Source: Nitrospira sp. MA-1 (GTDB lineage Bacteria; Nitrospirota; Nitrospiria; Nitrospirales; UBA8639). From it: a DNA stretch of 64,000 nt. Under the pieces are notes generated by a model that was not told the DNA's origin, did not search any database, and worked only from the letters and a program-made list of their open reading frames with translations. The position numbers and the translations under genes are program-made. Positions 1 to 9,069 of the stretch are shown piece after piece (positions within the stretch are counted from its first letter, which is position 1; every line of letters begins with the position of its first letter). The stretch lies in contig JAQJDB010000005.1 of the NCBI GenBank assembly GCA_032139905.1, positions 355,001 to 419,000 of the forward strand, read 5' to 3'.

Positions 1-51
1 CTCGATTGTGGCCAAAATCCCATAGGTGACTTTGATGGGGAACTTGTTCAT
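1..51 (-). CDS. partial CDS at window edge, possible Rrf2-type regulator
   Basis: A minus-strand reading frame starts with ATG at 51 and runs off the left edge, giving MNKFPIKVTYGILATIE. The DNA upstream of the ATG is A+T-rich and non-coding, as expected for a promoter region. The Tyr-Gly followed by a hydrophobic helix resembles the first residues of Rrf2-family winged-helix regulators, but 17 residues are too few to be sure. It could equally be another small protein or chance. Confidence 0.35.
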   Translation of the reverse strand, partial: MNKFPIKVTYGILATIE

Positions 52-347
52 TTTCAATTCATACTAAAACGATAGGAATAATATGCAATATAAAAGGCGC
101 AGAAAACATTTGTCAAGAACTGTGAGCCGTACTTTTTCTCTCAAAAAATGCATGGGATTAAAAATGGGTATGGACGATTGCCTCCTGGACGGATCTGTCA
201 TCAGGAGTCCATGGAATCAATCAAACGAAAAGCTGAACAACAATCGAATGGTCTCTAAATATTGGTGAAAAATGGGCCGATACCTGACTGGGAACGTATT
301 ATGAAAAGCAACGGTTGCAACCTTTCGGAGCTGTGAGGACCATTGAG

Positions 348-734
348 ATGAAAGATATTGCTGATCTGCTTGAAGAAGTTCAGTCCATCGTCCAGGCGAT
401 GCGGGGAGAGAAGATGATGCTAGAGGAACGACTGAAAAAATTGGAGGATGATGTCTCAACGATGGAGAAAACGAAAGAGGCTATGACTCGCGAACTAAGC
501 GAAACGAAGGAAAAACTGGGACGGGAACTACAAGCTACTAAGAAAAAATTGGACCAGGTGCATCCGGAAATACAAAGTTTGCAAGATGAACTTCAGAATG
601 TCGAAGTACAGAATAATCTTCTGGTTATGGATCTCAAACAAAAAGACGAGGAAATAAAAATATTAGAATTGCGCCTTCAAGGATACACTTCGTTGACTTC
701 TCCCCCTTTTCGAATTGAAGAACCCATCGGTTAA
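348..734 (+). CDS. hypothetical coiled-coil protein
   Basis: This encodes a 128-residue protein that is almost entirely charged heptad sequence, rich in Glu, Lys and Leu from about residue 5 to 110. It has no signal peptide, membrane segment or catalytic motif. The ATG at 348 (MKDIADLLEEVQ) is preferred over an in-frame start at 315 because GAGGA lies about 9 bases upstream. The C-terminal 15 residues (SPPFRIEEPIG) are not coiled coil. I do not recognise a family. It stands alone between an intergenic stretch and a decayed transposase. A scaffold or filament-like role is only a guess from composition. Confidence 0.6.
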   Translation: MKDIADLLEEVQSIVQAMRGEKMMLEERLKKLEDDVSTMEKTKEAMTRELSETKEKLGRELQATKKKLDQVHPEIQSLQDELQNVEVQNNLLVMDLKQKDEEIKILELRLQGYTSLTSPPFRIEEPIG

Positions 735-1195
735 GCCCTAGGGAATGCCTTCCACTTTAAATCCCCTGGCGACGGGATGAGGTCTTTAATTCCGATCAAG
801 AGTTTGTCCCTTCCTGGATCGAATTCGTAACTCCAGCCAGTTTTCTTCTTCCTGTTATTATGGTGTCTTTAGAGGACCGGCAAGTGTGGGGAAGCTCCTC
901 TACTTAGTCACGTTCCAATAAGGTGTGTGAGACAAAAATGGAAATACGCGTAGAGTTGAAATCACAATTCTGAGCGTTGTGATGTCAGGATTCGTTGAGG
1001 GAAGAGCAATTCATCCCCATGCTCGACCTTACGCCAGGATAATTCGATATTTCCGGATTGCCTCAACTCCTTTTGCCATTTTTTCGCGGGGTACACCCAA
1101 TACTCGGTCTTTTAGGTGTGATTCTGACGGAGAGGGGAGATTGTCGAATCTGGTGTCTGGGCATTACCTACGTGGCGACCGGGTCCCTGGCTTCC
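735..1195. other. non-coding stretch between coiled-coil gene and transposase relic
   Basis: I see no convincing gene here. The short open frames have no ribosome binding site and low-complexity, proline- and arginine-rich translations. The right-hand part may still contain the outer end of the decayed IS element that follows, but I could not recognise terminal inverted repeats. Confidence 0.4.
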
Positions 1196-2227
1196 TGTTC
1201 AATTCCATCAACAAAATGAGTTCTCTTCATGACTTTGGCTAGCTGTTTTAATCCGCGCAAGCGTCCCTCTGTCTTTTCACCACATTATCTTGAACAACAT
1301 GTGAATCATCCCGTCACGGGCGAGGTAGTTGCTCGTTTGCTTCGTCCGATGCCGGATTGGCCCGAAGACCGATTCAATTGGGTTCATGGTTCGCAGGCTC
1401 TGCTAGTGATGAGAGGAAAAGGCATAGAATCCCAGTAATGCCTCCCGATTTTTCTCTAGGGACGGGGTCGCTTTTGAAAATTTCGGTTCATAGTTCTTCT
1501 GAAAACGGTTTATGGCCTGTGCTCTGAGTCGGTTTTGGTCTCGGCCCTCAAATGTCCTGTAGCGTTTGTTCTTCCGTATGTACGGTTTTGGGTAGGGTAT
1601 TCAAGCCATTTTATGTGTCTTATGGACAACAGCGTTGCGACCGAGTGGTGGGATAGGGTTATTCCACGCCAGTCCTAACCTTCAGGGATCCATCATCCAC
1701 GGCGACTGCCTGGTCATTCAACCCCTGGGCCTAAATGCATCAGAACGTCTAGCCAACTCTGCGTGGATACACGATTGCCATCTCAAATTGCCAAGAAGTG
1801 TTTCTCGCCATGGGCGTTGACGCCAATCGTCAACCAGACACAAAGTCGCTGCTGCTCAGCTCGAATCTTCCTGCCAATGCCACCTACCCAAACATACACT
1901 CACTACTCGGCCTCGGGGTGCCGATGCTGCCAGGCCTCATACTCCGCCCTCGATTACCCGCGCGACGGAGCTTTCAGTGAGACTCTTACCATCATGCCCC
2001 ACCAATTGCTTCCAGGGCCCTCTGCATCTCCTAGGTCGGGTGTGAGCCATTGAGAACCAAGACACCCAGCCCTTGCCATTTTGCTGCTTGGCATACGCAA
2101 CAAACAGTTTAGCCATCTTGGCTTCGCACAATTGGGAAATGAGCTGTCGGGTGGCAAGGTCGCATCATTTCTTCAGCGCCTCCCTGGGGCCTCGAACTTT
2201 ATGATCCGTTTTGTTACTCTTTGTCAT
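1196..2227 (-). pseudogene. decayed IS256-family (Mutator-type) transposase
   Basis: On the minus strand, pieces of an IS256-type transposase appear in order but in several frames with stops. The start is MTKSNKTDHKVRG after a GGAGAG site at about 2227. Next come IGVNAHGEKHFLAI (about 1780-1830), EKNREALLGFYAFP (about 1425-1470), NPIESVFGPIRHRTKQ (about 1330-1390) and HFVDGIEQ near 1200-1225. In intact members these correspond to the N-terminus, the core around the catalytic acidic residues, the conserved NxIES...RHRT block and the C-terminal FxDGI motif. Frameshifts, stops and probably an internal deletion (about 1.03 kb against about 1.2 kb) make it non-functional. Identification rests on motif order, not alignment. 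Confidence 0.7.
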
Positions 2228-2398
2228 CGGGGTGTCTCTCCTTTCTGTTTGAGGTGCGAATGTTAGGGGACACCCATTTCAACGCGAAACGCCGCGACTT
2301 TCAACTCACCGCAACCCCTACCTTCAAGGATAGAACCTTTTATTCGACAAGCATCTTCAAAAATTAACCTGTCTTAATCTCAGTGGTTTAATATACTT

Positions 2399-3826
2399 AT
2401 GATAGAAAAATTTGATCTGATTATAGTCGGTACAGGTTTCGCTTCATCATTTTTTTTAGATGCTTACCTTGCCAAAGCCAATCCAACCACACGCATTTTA
2501 GTCTTGGAACGAGGGCGATTAGATACCCATGCTTGGCAAGTAAAGAATCGACGTAATACGAGCCAAGATCAAAATGACACCTTTATAAATAAACATCCAC
2601 AAAAGAAGTGGATATTCACGCCAAGTTTTGGTGGTGGTTCGAATTGTTGGTGGGGCGTAACGCCAAGGATGATGCCCAATGATTTTCGGATGCAGTCTGT
2701 CTACGGGGTGAGTGTTGATTGGCCTATAAGCTATGAGGAACTAGAGGCATTTTACGCTCAAACCGAAGAAATTATGTCTATTTCTGGCCCTGACGATGGG
2801 TCACCCTTTCCCCGAAGCACACCCTACCCCCAACCTCCACATCGCTTTACAGACCCAGATAAAGTTTTGAAGGAGGCCTATCCTGATCTCTTTTTCCATT
2901 TACCCACCGCACGTGCCAGCAAATCTACTCCTAATCGTCCCCGGTGTTGCGCTACCGGTGTCTGTAATTTATGTCCAATCAATGCGAAATTCACGATCCT
3001 CAATGAAATGAATCATCTGTATGAGGATTCTAGGGTTACCTTAATTCTAGAAGCAACTGTCCAAACCGTTGAAACAAAGGGGGGCGTAGCAACTGGAGTA
3101 AGTTACCTCAAAGATGGCGTGGTATCTCAAGCAGGGGCAGAAATAGTTGTGTTAGGGGGTAATGCGATATTCAATCCGCATATTTTACACAGATCAAATA
3201 TCAGACACCCACTTCTTGGGAAATATCTAGATGAACAAATAGCCTTAAAGGTATCAATTGATTTGCATGGTCTCAATAACTTCCAGGGAAGTACCAGCAA
3301 TACCGGACATGGGTATATGCTGTATGACGGAGAGCATAGAAGGGAACACGCAGGTTGCTTAATAGAGACGTGGAATACACCCAATGATCTTCGTGTTGAG
3401 CAAGGGAAATGGCAACAAAGATTGATATTGCGGGTCATCTATGAAAATCTGCCCCGGCAACAAAACTATGTTAAATATGATCAAGATAATCCTGACTTAC
3501 CAGAGACCGTTTACACTGGTCCTTCTGACTATGCCCTAAAAGGTATGGAAAAGTTGCCATCCATTCTGCCGGGATTATTAGGTCCGCTTCCAGTTGAAAA
3601 TGTACTTATTAGCGATAGGCCACATTCAACGGAGGCGCACATACTAGGCACAACTGTAATGGGTCATGATCCCCAAACGAGTGTAATTGATAAGCATCTA
3701 ATCCATCACCAAGTTAGGAACTTGTTGGTTTTGGGTAGCGGGGCCTTCCCAACTGTCGCTCCAGCTAATCCTACATTGACTATATCTGCACTATCGCTTT
3801 GGGCAGCTCATCATTTACTGAATTAA
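2399..3826 (+). CDS. GMC-type FAD-dependent oxidoreductase
   Basis: This 475-residue flavoprotein oxidises an alcohol or sugar-type substrate that cannot be named from sequence. The N-terminus is a Rossmann FAD-binding fold (DLIIVGTGFASSFF, residues 5-18) followed by a glycine-rich GMC block (FGGGSNCWWGV). The C-terminus has the GMC_C pattern (STEAHILGTTVMG, then APANPTLTISAL). A cysteine cluster (RCCATGVCNLCP, about residue 182) is unusual and may bind metal or form disulfides. The Tat-signal gene 12 bases downstream suggests a two-gene unit in which the partner may carry this enzyme across the membrane, as in gluconate-dehydrogenase-like complexes. The gene is more A+T-rich than most neighbours and lies next to an IS relic, which suggests acquisition. 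Confidence 0.85.
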   Translation: MIEKFDLIIVGTGFASSFFLDAYLAKANPTTRILVLERGRLDTHAWQVKNRRNTSQDQNDTFINKHPQKKWIFTPSFGGGSNCWWGVTPRMMPNDFRMQSVYGVSVDWPISYEELEAFYAQTEEIMSISGPDDGSPFPRSTPYPQPPHRFTDPDKVLKEAYPDLFFHLPTARASKSTPNRPRCCATGVCNLCPINAKFTILNEMNHLYEDSRVTLILEATVQTVETKGGVATGVSYLKDGVVSQAGAEIVVLGGNAIFNPHILHRSNIRHPLLGKYLDEQIALKVSIDLHGLNNFQGSTSNTGHGYMLYDGEHRREHAGCLIETWNTPNDLRVEQGKWQQRLILRVIYENLPRQQNYVKYDQDNPDLPETVYTGPSDYALKGMEKLPSILPGLLGPLPVENVLISDRPHSTEAHILGTTVMGHDPQTSVIDKHLIHHQVRNLLVLGSGAFPTVAPANPTLTISALSLWAAHHLLN

Positions 3827-3838
3827 GGTAGGTAAATT

Positions 3839-4267
3839 ATGGGGAAAAAGATAAGTCGTCGGACTTTTATTTTATCTGCGTTGGCTTCCGGACTATTATC
3901 CTCTCTTGGAGGCTGGTGGATTATTAAGGTGCCAAACAATGTGGATATGATAGAGGGTCTTGTTCGTAAGAAACTAAACTATCTTCAAATTGAAGAAGCC
4001 GGCTTAAATGCCTTTGCTAAAGATATTGCTAAAGAAGGATACAGGGCCTCAAGGAAACTAATAATAATTAGCCAGTTATTTATTCACACAAATTTACTCG
4101 ATTCAATGAGTAGAATGAATGATCTTGGAGACCGCTTTGCAAAACGCTTTTTGCTTTCAAGTGATTTTTTCTGGTATGGGTCCGATGTGACGCGTGTGGT
4201 TAAATATCTTGGATTTTACGATCCATATGTTAAGCCATGTCGTAATCCTTTTGCTAAATTTAATTGA
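3839..4267 (+). CDS. small Tat-signal protein paired with GMC oxidoreductase
   Basis: This is a 142-residue protein. Its N-terminus has a twin-arginine signal (KKISRRTFILSALASG), so it should be exported folded, possibly with a bound partner. The remainder has no domain I recognise. It has aromatic segments (DFFWYGSD, YLGFYDPYVKPC) and two or more amphipathic helices. It starts 12 bases after the oxidoreductase stop, after the site GGTAGG. By analogy with the Tat-bearing gamma subunits of membrane gluconate dehydrogenases, it may be a small chaperone or export subunit of the flavoprotein. That role is inferred from position and signal only. Confidence 0.7.
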   Translation: MGKKISRRTFILSALASGLLSSLGGWWIIKVPNNVDMIEGLVRKKLNYLQIEEAGLNAFAKDIAKEGYRASRKLIIISQLFIHTNLLDSMSRMNDLGDRFAKRFLLSSDFFWYGSDVTRVVKYLGFYDPYVKPCRNPFAKFN

Positions 4268-4852
4268 AAGGGGCTTTCTTTAAAATTCTAGAAAGAGATA
4301 GTCTAAGCCACCTATATCTGTACCAGTTCCTGTAGTGTGCGTGTTCTGGCTGAGCCGCCCAGAAAATTAAGCTAAACTTGTGTCACCCTCGAAATTCGTG
4401 GTTCGTATAAATGCCCGTTCACCGAAACAGGATCGTATGTGAACAGGACGCCCCCCGCTGATTGTGACCATTCAAAAATGTAACACGCTTGCCCCGCCCG
4501 CCCGGATTATCCTGGCTGTGGGAAAGGACAGTCGAATACGGATGGCACTCGTGCTCTGCAGATCACACCCCAAATCATCCGCAAATGCCTTCAGCACTTT
4601 CTGACTGCCCGGCTCGATGGCTTTGTTGATGCGTGGCGCCAATGCCAGACGCGATTCGTCCGTGAGCAAGGATTCGAAGCATGTTGCCTGTTTCCTTGAA
4701 AAAATAGAGGAATGGAACCTGTCAACCATTGTACAATGGGCTCTCATCACCAGGGAGATGACGAGAATCTCCTGGATTGAGGAAGGGTAGTTTCGTCCAG
4801 CGAAAGAATTGACACGCCACGTTTTACTTACTTGTCATCAGAGGAGGATTCT
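4268..4852. other. intergenic stretch upstream of bcp
   Basis: No supported gene. A 92-codon minus-strand frame (4472-4750) lacks a ribosome binding site and resembles no family I know. The strong GAGGAGG site just before 4853 belongs to the peroxiredoxin gene. Confidence 0.4.
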
Positions 4853-5536
4853 ATGGCATCCAAAGCGAAAAAAGCCCAGCCTAAGAAAAAGGGCCCGTTA
4901 CCATCAAAACCGACAAAACCAAAGGTTGCTGCAAAAAAGAAGGCCACTCCCAAGCCTTCCTCATCAACCGGCCATGGGGTGGCTTCAACATCTCGAAAAA
5001 CTTCAACAACGGTCAAAAAGGCATCCGCCCCTAAAACGAAAAAGCCCGCTCAGGTGAGTCCTCGTATCGTTTCTTCGCGTGAGTTACAGGTTGGTGATCC
5101 TGCTCCAGCCTTCTCCCTTCCCGATGACACGGGAAACATTGTGAACTCATCTGAACTTCGAGGGAAAAAAGTGGTCGTGTATTTCTATCCGAAAGATGAC
5201 ACGCCCGGATGTACGACAGAAGCCTGTTCCTTTCGGGATGGTATTCAGGAATTGAGAAAGAGCGGGGCAGTCGTGTTCGGAGTGAGTGCCGATTCAGTCT
5301 CGTCCCACCGGAAGTTTTCCGATAAATTTCAACTTAATTTTCCCTTATTGAGTGATGAGTCCAAGGCCATGATCCAGGCCTATGGCGTGTGGAAGGAGAA
5401 ATCAATGTATGGCCGAAAATATATGGGGATTGAACGAACAACGGTGGTGATTGATGAAGACGGGACCATTAGGAACATATTTCCTAAGGTCAAAGTGAAC
5501 GGGCATTTTTCGGAAGTGCTTGAATCCCTTAGATAG
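4853..5536 (+). CDS. bcp: Bcp/PrxQ-type peroxiredoxin with lysine-rich N-terminal tail
   Basis: This is a thiol peroxidase reducing H2O2 and organic hydroperoxides, 227 residues long. Residues 1-72 are a Lys/Pro/Ser/Ala-rich basic tail resembling histone H1 or AT-hook-like linkers. The peroxiredoxin fold runs from about residue 77 (LQVGDPAPAFSLPDD). The peroxidatic Cys is C120 in TPGCTTEACSF and the resolving Cys is C125, the spacing of the BCP/PrxQ subfamily. Typical BCPs are about 150-160 residues, so the tail is an addition. The ATG at 4853 follows GAGGAGG at good spacing; an upstream in-frame start at 4832 would put that site inside the gene. The tail could bind DNA or another polyanion (inference). 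Confidence 0.9.
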   Translation: MASKAKKAQPKKKGPLPSKPTKPKVAAKKKATPKPSSSTGHGVASTSRKTSTTVKKASAPKTKKPAQVSPRIVSSRELQVGDPAPAFSLPDDTGNIVNSSELRGKKVVVYFYPKDDTPGCTTEACSFRDGIQELRKSGAVVFGVSADSVSSHRKFSDKFQLNFPLLSDESKAMIQAYGVWKEKSMYGRKYMGIERTTVVIDEDGTIRNIFPKVKVNGHFSEVLESLR

Positions 5537-5574
5537 TGTTGCCCGGAGAACCATGACAGGTAAGGGAAAACCTT

Positions 5575-6018
5575 CTACCCATTCTGCTCGTGAGCGTCGC
5601 CAATTTGAGAAAACGTCTCTTCCCCGAAGATGGCATTCGCATTAAGGTAATATTTGAATTCAAGCAGATTATGCGAAGGATCCTCTAGAAAAAACGTTAA
5701 ATGTTCGAGAGGAGTGCCAGAAAAACGTCGACTGGGCTCACGAAAAAATATGAGGCTATTCGTGTGGGCCCGATTCCGGAGTTCATTCCACTCCTCTTCT
5801 GTCTGGCAGATTAACCCGAAATGGCGGGGGTAGATGCTCGTTTGTTGGGGGCCAAGGTCCTTGGTCACATGGGCGACAATTTGGTGTCCGTGAAAATTCA
5901 ATGTGATGGCGACGGAAGACTGGCGGCCCACGCCGCATCCTAAGCCTTGCGCGTAAAACTCTTTCGTGGATTCAATATCCTTGACCGGAATAGAGAGATG
6001 AAAGGTAGAAGAAGACAT
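5575..6018 (-). CDS. VOC-family protein (glyoxalase/dioxygenase fold)
   Basis: This encodes a 147-residue, single vicinal-oxygen-chelate domain starting TFHLSIPVKDIESTKEFY, the usual first beta-alpha unit of glyoxalase I-like proteins. Candidate metal ligands are His near the N-terminus, a middle His (RHFGLIC) and the C-terminal Glu (HNLLEFKYY). The phrase DPSHNLLEFKYY is typical of the glyoxalase-like group that includes fosfomycin and bleomycin resistance proteins. The start at 6018 (MSSSTFHL) is preferred to 6078 because the family motif follows it at once and AAAGGAAT lies upstream. The substrate is unknown. It lies with two other minus-strand genes, but spacing does not prove an operon. 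Confidence 0.8.
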   Translation of the reverse strand: MSSSTFHLSIPVKDIESTKEFYAQGLGCGVGRQSSVAITLNFHGHQIVAHVTKDLGPQQTSIYPRHFGLICQTEEEWNELRNRAHTNSLIFFREPSRRFSGTPLEHLTFFLEDPSHNLLEFKYYLNANAIFGEETFSQIGDAHEQNG

Positions 6019-6137
6019 AGTATAGATTCCTTTACGAATTATCGCATGTTTTGAATGATCAATGAAAATCTGTTGCAATTTTTCGATAAACGGCTAGGGT
6101 TGAGCGTTTCAAAAACAAAGGAGCTTTAAGCAACCCT

Positions 6138-7058
6138 TCAGGGAAAACGGCTTTTTACAACAGGTTTGCCGCGGCCGTTCCAATACCCGGCGCTCATCCA
6201 TGGGGTGGTATGTCGAATCGCAAACCTGCCAGTGCGGTCGAGGATGAGGCATCCGGCCTCCCCCTGTATTCGGCTGACGAGCGCCTTGAGTGCGTAGTTG
6301 GCAGCTTTTAAGGGCGTCCAGCCGAGCCCGAGCAGGATGGCCATATGTTTGGCCATACCGGCACGTATGATGGATTCTCCTAAGCCGGTCATGGAAATGG
6401 CCCCGGCGGTATCATCGGCATACACTCCCGCACCGATTAAGGGGGTATCCCCAACCCGGCCAGGTAACATGACCGCCACTCCCCCTGTTGATGCCCCTGC
6501 GGCAAGATGGCCGGCACGGTCCATGGCGACCGCACCTACGGTGTCATACAATCCTAACTGGCGGTAAAGAGCTTGGGATTTAGTATTCAGGGTGTTTCGT
6601 GAATTTCGTTTGTTCATCAGTGGAGTCGAACTCTTCCGATGGACCAATCGGGCAAGACCGAAATGCCGAGCCAATCGATTCGCATGCCGGCCTACGATTA
6701 ATACATGATCGGTATCGGCCATAATTCGTCGCGCGGCGCAAATTGGATGGAGATATCCTTCCAACCCGGCCACAGCACCAGCCGATAAGGATTGCCCTTC
6801 CATAATCGATGCGTCCATCCGTTGAAATCCGTCGAGTTGTCGAAGCGATCCTCGCCCGGCATTAAACAATCCGGACTTTTCGAGATAGCAGATCATACTT
6901 TCTACAGCATCCAGGGGTGAATGCCCTGTTTTGAGGCATTCGTATCCTCCTATGAGTGCCTCTGTGAGGCACATGGACTGACTGGGGGTCGGTTGTCGGG
7001 AACCTGCACCCCCATGGATCAGGACCCTCGGTATGGGAATAGGTGTTGACCTAGGCAA
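6138..7058 (-). CDS. isoaspartyl peptidase / type III L-asparaginase (Ntn hydrolase)
   Basis: This is a 306-residue member of peptidase family T2, which cleaves itself to expose a catalytic threonine and hydrolyses isoaspartyl dipeptides or asparagine. Visible markers are VLIHGGAGS near the N-terminus, FNAGRGS (residues 65-71) and MDASIMEG. The cleavage site is YDTVGAVAMD, with Thr173 as the new N-terminal nucleophile. After it come the substrate loop GRVGDTPLIGAGVYAD and the TGLGE turn. The length fits the family. The start appears to be TTG at 7058, since no ATG or GTG precedes the conserved VLIHGG strand at a suitable distance. The ribosome binding site is weak. Confidence 0.88.
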   Translation of the reverse strand: MPRSTPIPIPRVLIHGGAGSRQPTPSQSMCLTEALIGGYECLKTGHSPLDAVESMICYLEKSGLFNAGRGSLRQLDGFQRMDASIMEGQSLSAGAVAGLEGYLHPICAARRIMADTDHVLIVGRHANRLARHFGLARLVHRKSSTPLMNKRNSRNTLNTKSQALYRQLGLYDTVGAVAMDRAGHLAAGASTGGVAVMLPGRVGDTPLIGAGVYADDTAGAISMTGLGESIIRAGMAKHMAILLGLGWTPLKAANYALKALVSRIQGEAGCLILDRTGRFAIRHTTPWMSAGYWNGRGKPVVKSRFP

Positions 7059-7111
7059 AGTGCGAAGGGATTAAGAAAAACGGGCGAGGTGAATCGTATT
7101 TTTTTTCATAA

Positions 7112-8629
7112 TCAAACGGATTGTTCAGTTTGTATTTTGTCATAGGAGGTGTACCTGTTGCCACCTTGGGTTTTAGAATAATAGACGGCTTCATCTGCGG
7201 CATGGAGCAAGTCGGTGACCGTGGGATAGGGGTGATCCGGCGTGTGCGTCGCGATGCCAAGAGAAATGGTGACGATGAGTTTGTCTCCGGCTATGTCATG
7301 GGTGGTGCCCCGAAATGCGGAGAGGATTCTCTCGCACACCATGACGGCGGTGGCTGAGGAGGCTTTTGGCAGGATGAGCACGAACTCTTCTCCTCCGTAG
7401 CGTCCGACCGAATCGGTCGTGCGAAGCTTCGACTGTAAGAGATGGGCGGTAGATTGAAGAACCCCATCCCCTGCCTGATGACCATAGGTATCATTGACGG
7501 ATTTAAATTTATCAAGGTCCCCAAAAACCAGGGTCAGACATTCTTGGTTGACGAGAGCATGCTCAAAAGAGGCTTTTAAGTATTTGTCCAAGTAGGCTCT
7601 TGCCAATGCCCCGGTGAGGGGATCATGACGGTGGATTTCTTCCAAATTGTGGAACTTGGCTTCCATGGCGGCATTATTTTGTTGGAGCTCCTGAACTTCC
7701 TTAAGAGTCTGAAGGCTTCTGAGAAGAAGTGCCTCCCGGGCTTTTTCCAGAATGGCTTGAGGTTCGGTCCATGGTTGTAAGTCAGTCCGGAATATTTTCT
7801 CTGTTTCCGGAAGAAGCCCTTGTGTTGTTTCCAATACTTCCATGAGCTCTGCTGGATTGAGATTCAGCGAAGTCTGGGCATTCTCTCTGACCTCTTGTAT
7901 ATAGGCGCTTTGAGAGTCGCGTAAAAAAATTTCCGCAATTTTCCCCGACAGAGACACACAATGGACAAATTTTGCAAGTTCATCTCCCTGGGGAATGCGA
8001 GAGGGGTCATCGCTACCGGCCACGGCCAATCGGAGGCGATCGGGAAAATTCCACTGCGTCAGGAGCCAACTCCCCACGGCGGCATGATTGACTCCCAGGC
8101 ATTGGTATTCATGGGAAATGATTCTGGCATGGGATGTCTGATCCAGGTTAGGGGGATTATAGAGGTCATGGAACACCTGATCGAGGGCGAGCATTCCCAG
8201 ATCTTGCATGAGACTCGAAAGATATAACTCTTCAATTTCAACTAACCCACAGGCCGCTCCAAGAGCCCGGCTGGCTGTTCCTGCCAAAAGCGCACGTTTC
8301 CAATACAGTCCATAATCCAAGCCAGTTCCGCGACTGGTTTGCAGCGATTTCATTAATGAAAAGGACAAGGCAAGTGAAATAGTCGCGTTGAGACCCAGGA
8401 CCAGGACTGCTTGATGAAGGCTTTCAACTTTTTTGCAGTATGGGTATAAGGGAGAATTGGCGATTCGTAGAATTTTACTGGCCAGCGCCGGGTCACAATT
8501 GAGAATTCTGATAATGCTGTGGAGGTCGGTTTCAGGTTCGTTGGCTAAGTTGATAATTTGTACGGCGACGTGTGTTGGGCTGGGAAGACTAGGGCAGGAT
8601 TGTAGTTTCTTTTTCAGTTCGGGTGTCAT
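7112..8629 (-). CDS. HDOD-GGDEF signalling protein (diguanylate cyclase)
   Basis: This is a 505-residue cytoplasmic regulator. Residues about 5-210 form an HDOD domain (SLPSPTHVAVQIINLANEP; ILNCDPALASKILRIANSP), an HD-related fold without the catalytic metal site. A helical linker follows, then a GGDEF domain (HDPLTGALARAYLDKYL; GRYGGEEFVLILPK). The GGEEF loop and a canonical RxxD inhibitory site (RTTD) five residues before it argue for an active, product-inhibited c-di-GMP synthase. The start at 8629 (MTPELKKKLQ) begins just before the conserved HDOD sequence. An in-frame ATG at 8680 would add 17 unstructured residues, and neither has a strong ribosome site. The signal it senses is unknown. 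Confidence 0.9.
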   Translation of the reverse strand: MTPELKKKLQSCPSLPSPTHVAVQIINLANEPETDLHSIIRILNCDPALASKILRIANSPLYPYCKKVESLHQAVLVLGLNATISLALSFSLMKSLQTSRGTGLDYGLYWKRALLAGTASRALGAACGLVEIEELYLSSLMQDLGMLALDQVFHDLYNPPNLDQTSHARIISHEYQCLGVNHAAVGSWLLTQWNFPDRLRLAVAGSDDPSRIPQGDELAKFVHCVSLSGKIAEIFLRDSQSAYIQEVRENAQTSLNLNPAELMEVLETTQGLLPETEKIFRTDLQPWTEPQAILEKAREALLLRSLQTLKEVQELQQNNAAMEAKFHNLEEIHRHDPLTGALARAYLDKYLKASFEHALVNQECLTLVFGDLDKFKSVNDTYGHQAGDGVLQSTAHLLQSKLRTTDSVGRYGGEEFVLILPKASSATAVMVCERILSAFRGTTHDIAGDKLIVTISLGIATHTPDHPYPTVTDLLHAADEAVYYSKTQGGNRYTSYDKIQTEQSV

Positions 8630-9069
8630 AAAAGACTCAGGGTCAGAAGACCTTCGCGAGTGCCTCGAAAGACTCGGCATCTTGGGCTGTTCTAATGCTC
8701 AAATGCCCGGATCCACGAACACGAGGATATATCCGTGATGTTTTCTGATTATGGACATTTCGGCATATTGTTTTGCCATCTGAATAGGCATGACATGATA
8801 AGGCCTTTCTCTCCTTTTGATTCGTAGGCGATCGTCCTGATTTCCTGAATCGAAGCGAGAAAACGGGTTTAAGAAAGCCCAAGTGAAAAGCATGATCCCT
8901 CGATTATGAAGTTGATGTTCCGTAACATTGATGTTGACTGGATTATTTTTGTTGATCTTGCAAAATCTGTGGATGATGAGACGGCCCTCCCGGATAATCT
9001 GGTGAGGTAGCGAATAGAGTCCTCCGGGTGGGGGTCGGGAGCTAAGGGAACTGTTTGGAGGAAGAGTGT
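8630..9069. other. intergenic stretch without a supported gene
   Basis: Two short minus-strand frames (8643-8882 and 8699-8893) overlap each other in different frames, lack clear ribosome sites and show no family motif. I treat the stretch as leader and spacer between two minus-strand genes. Confidence 0.4.

Noticed and set aside
4472-4750. 92-codon minus-strand frame upstream of bcp
   Set aside because: No ribosome site, no recognisable domain, and in a region that otherwise reads as non-coding.
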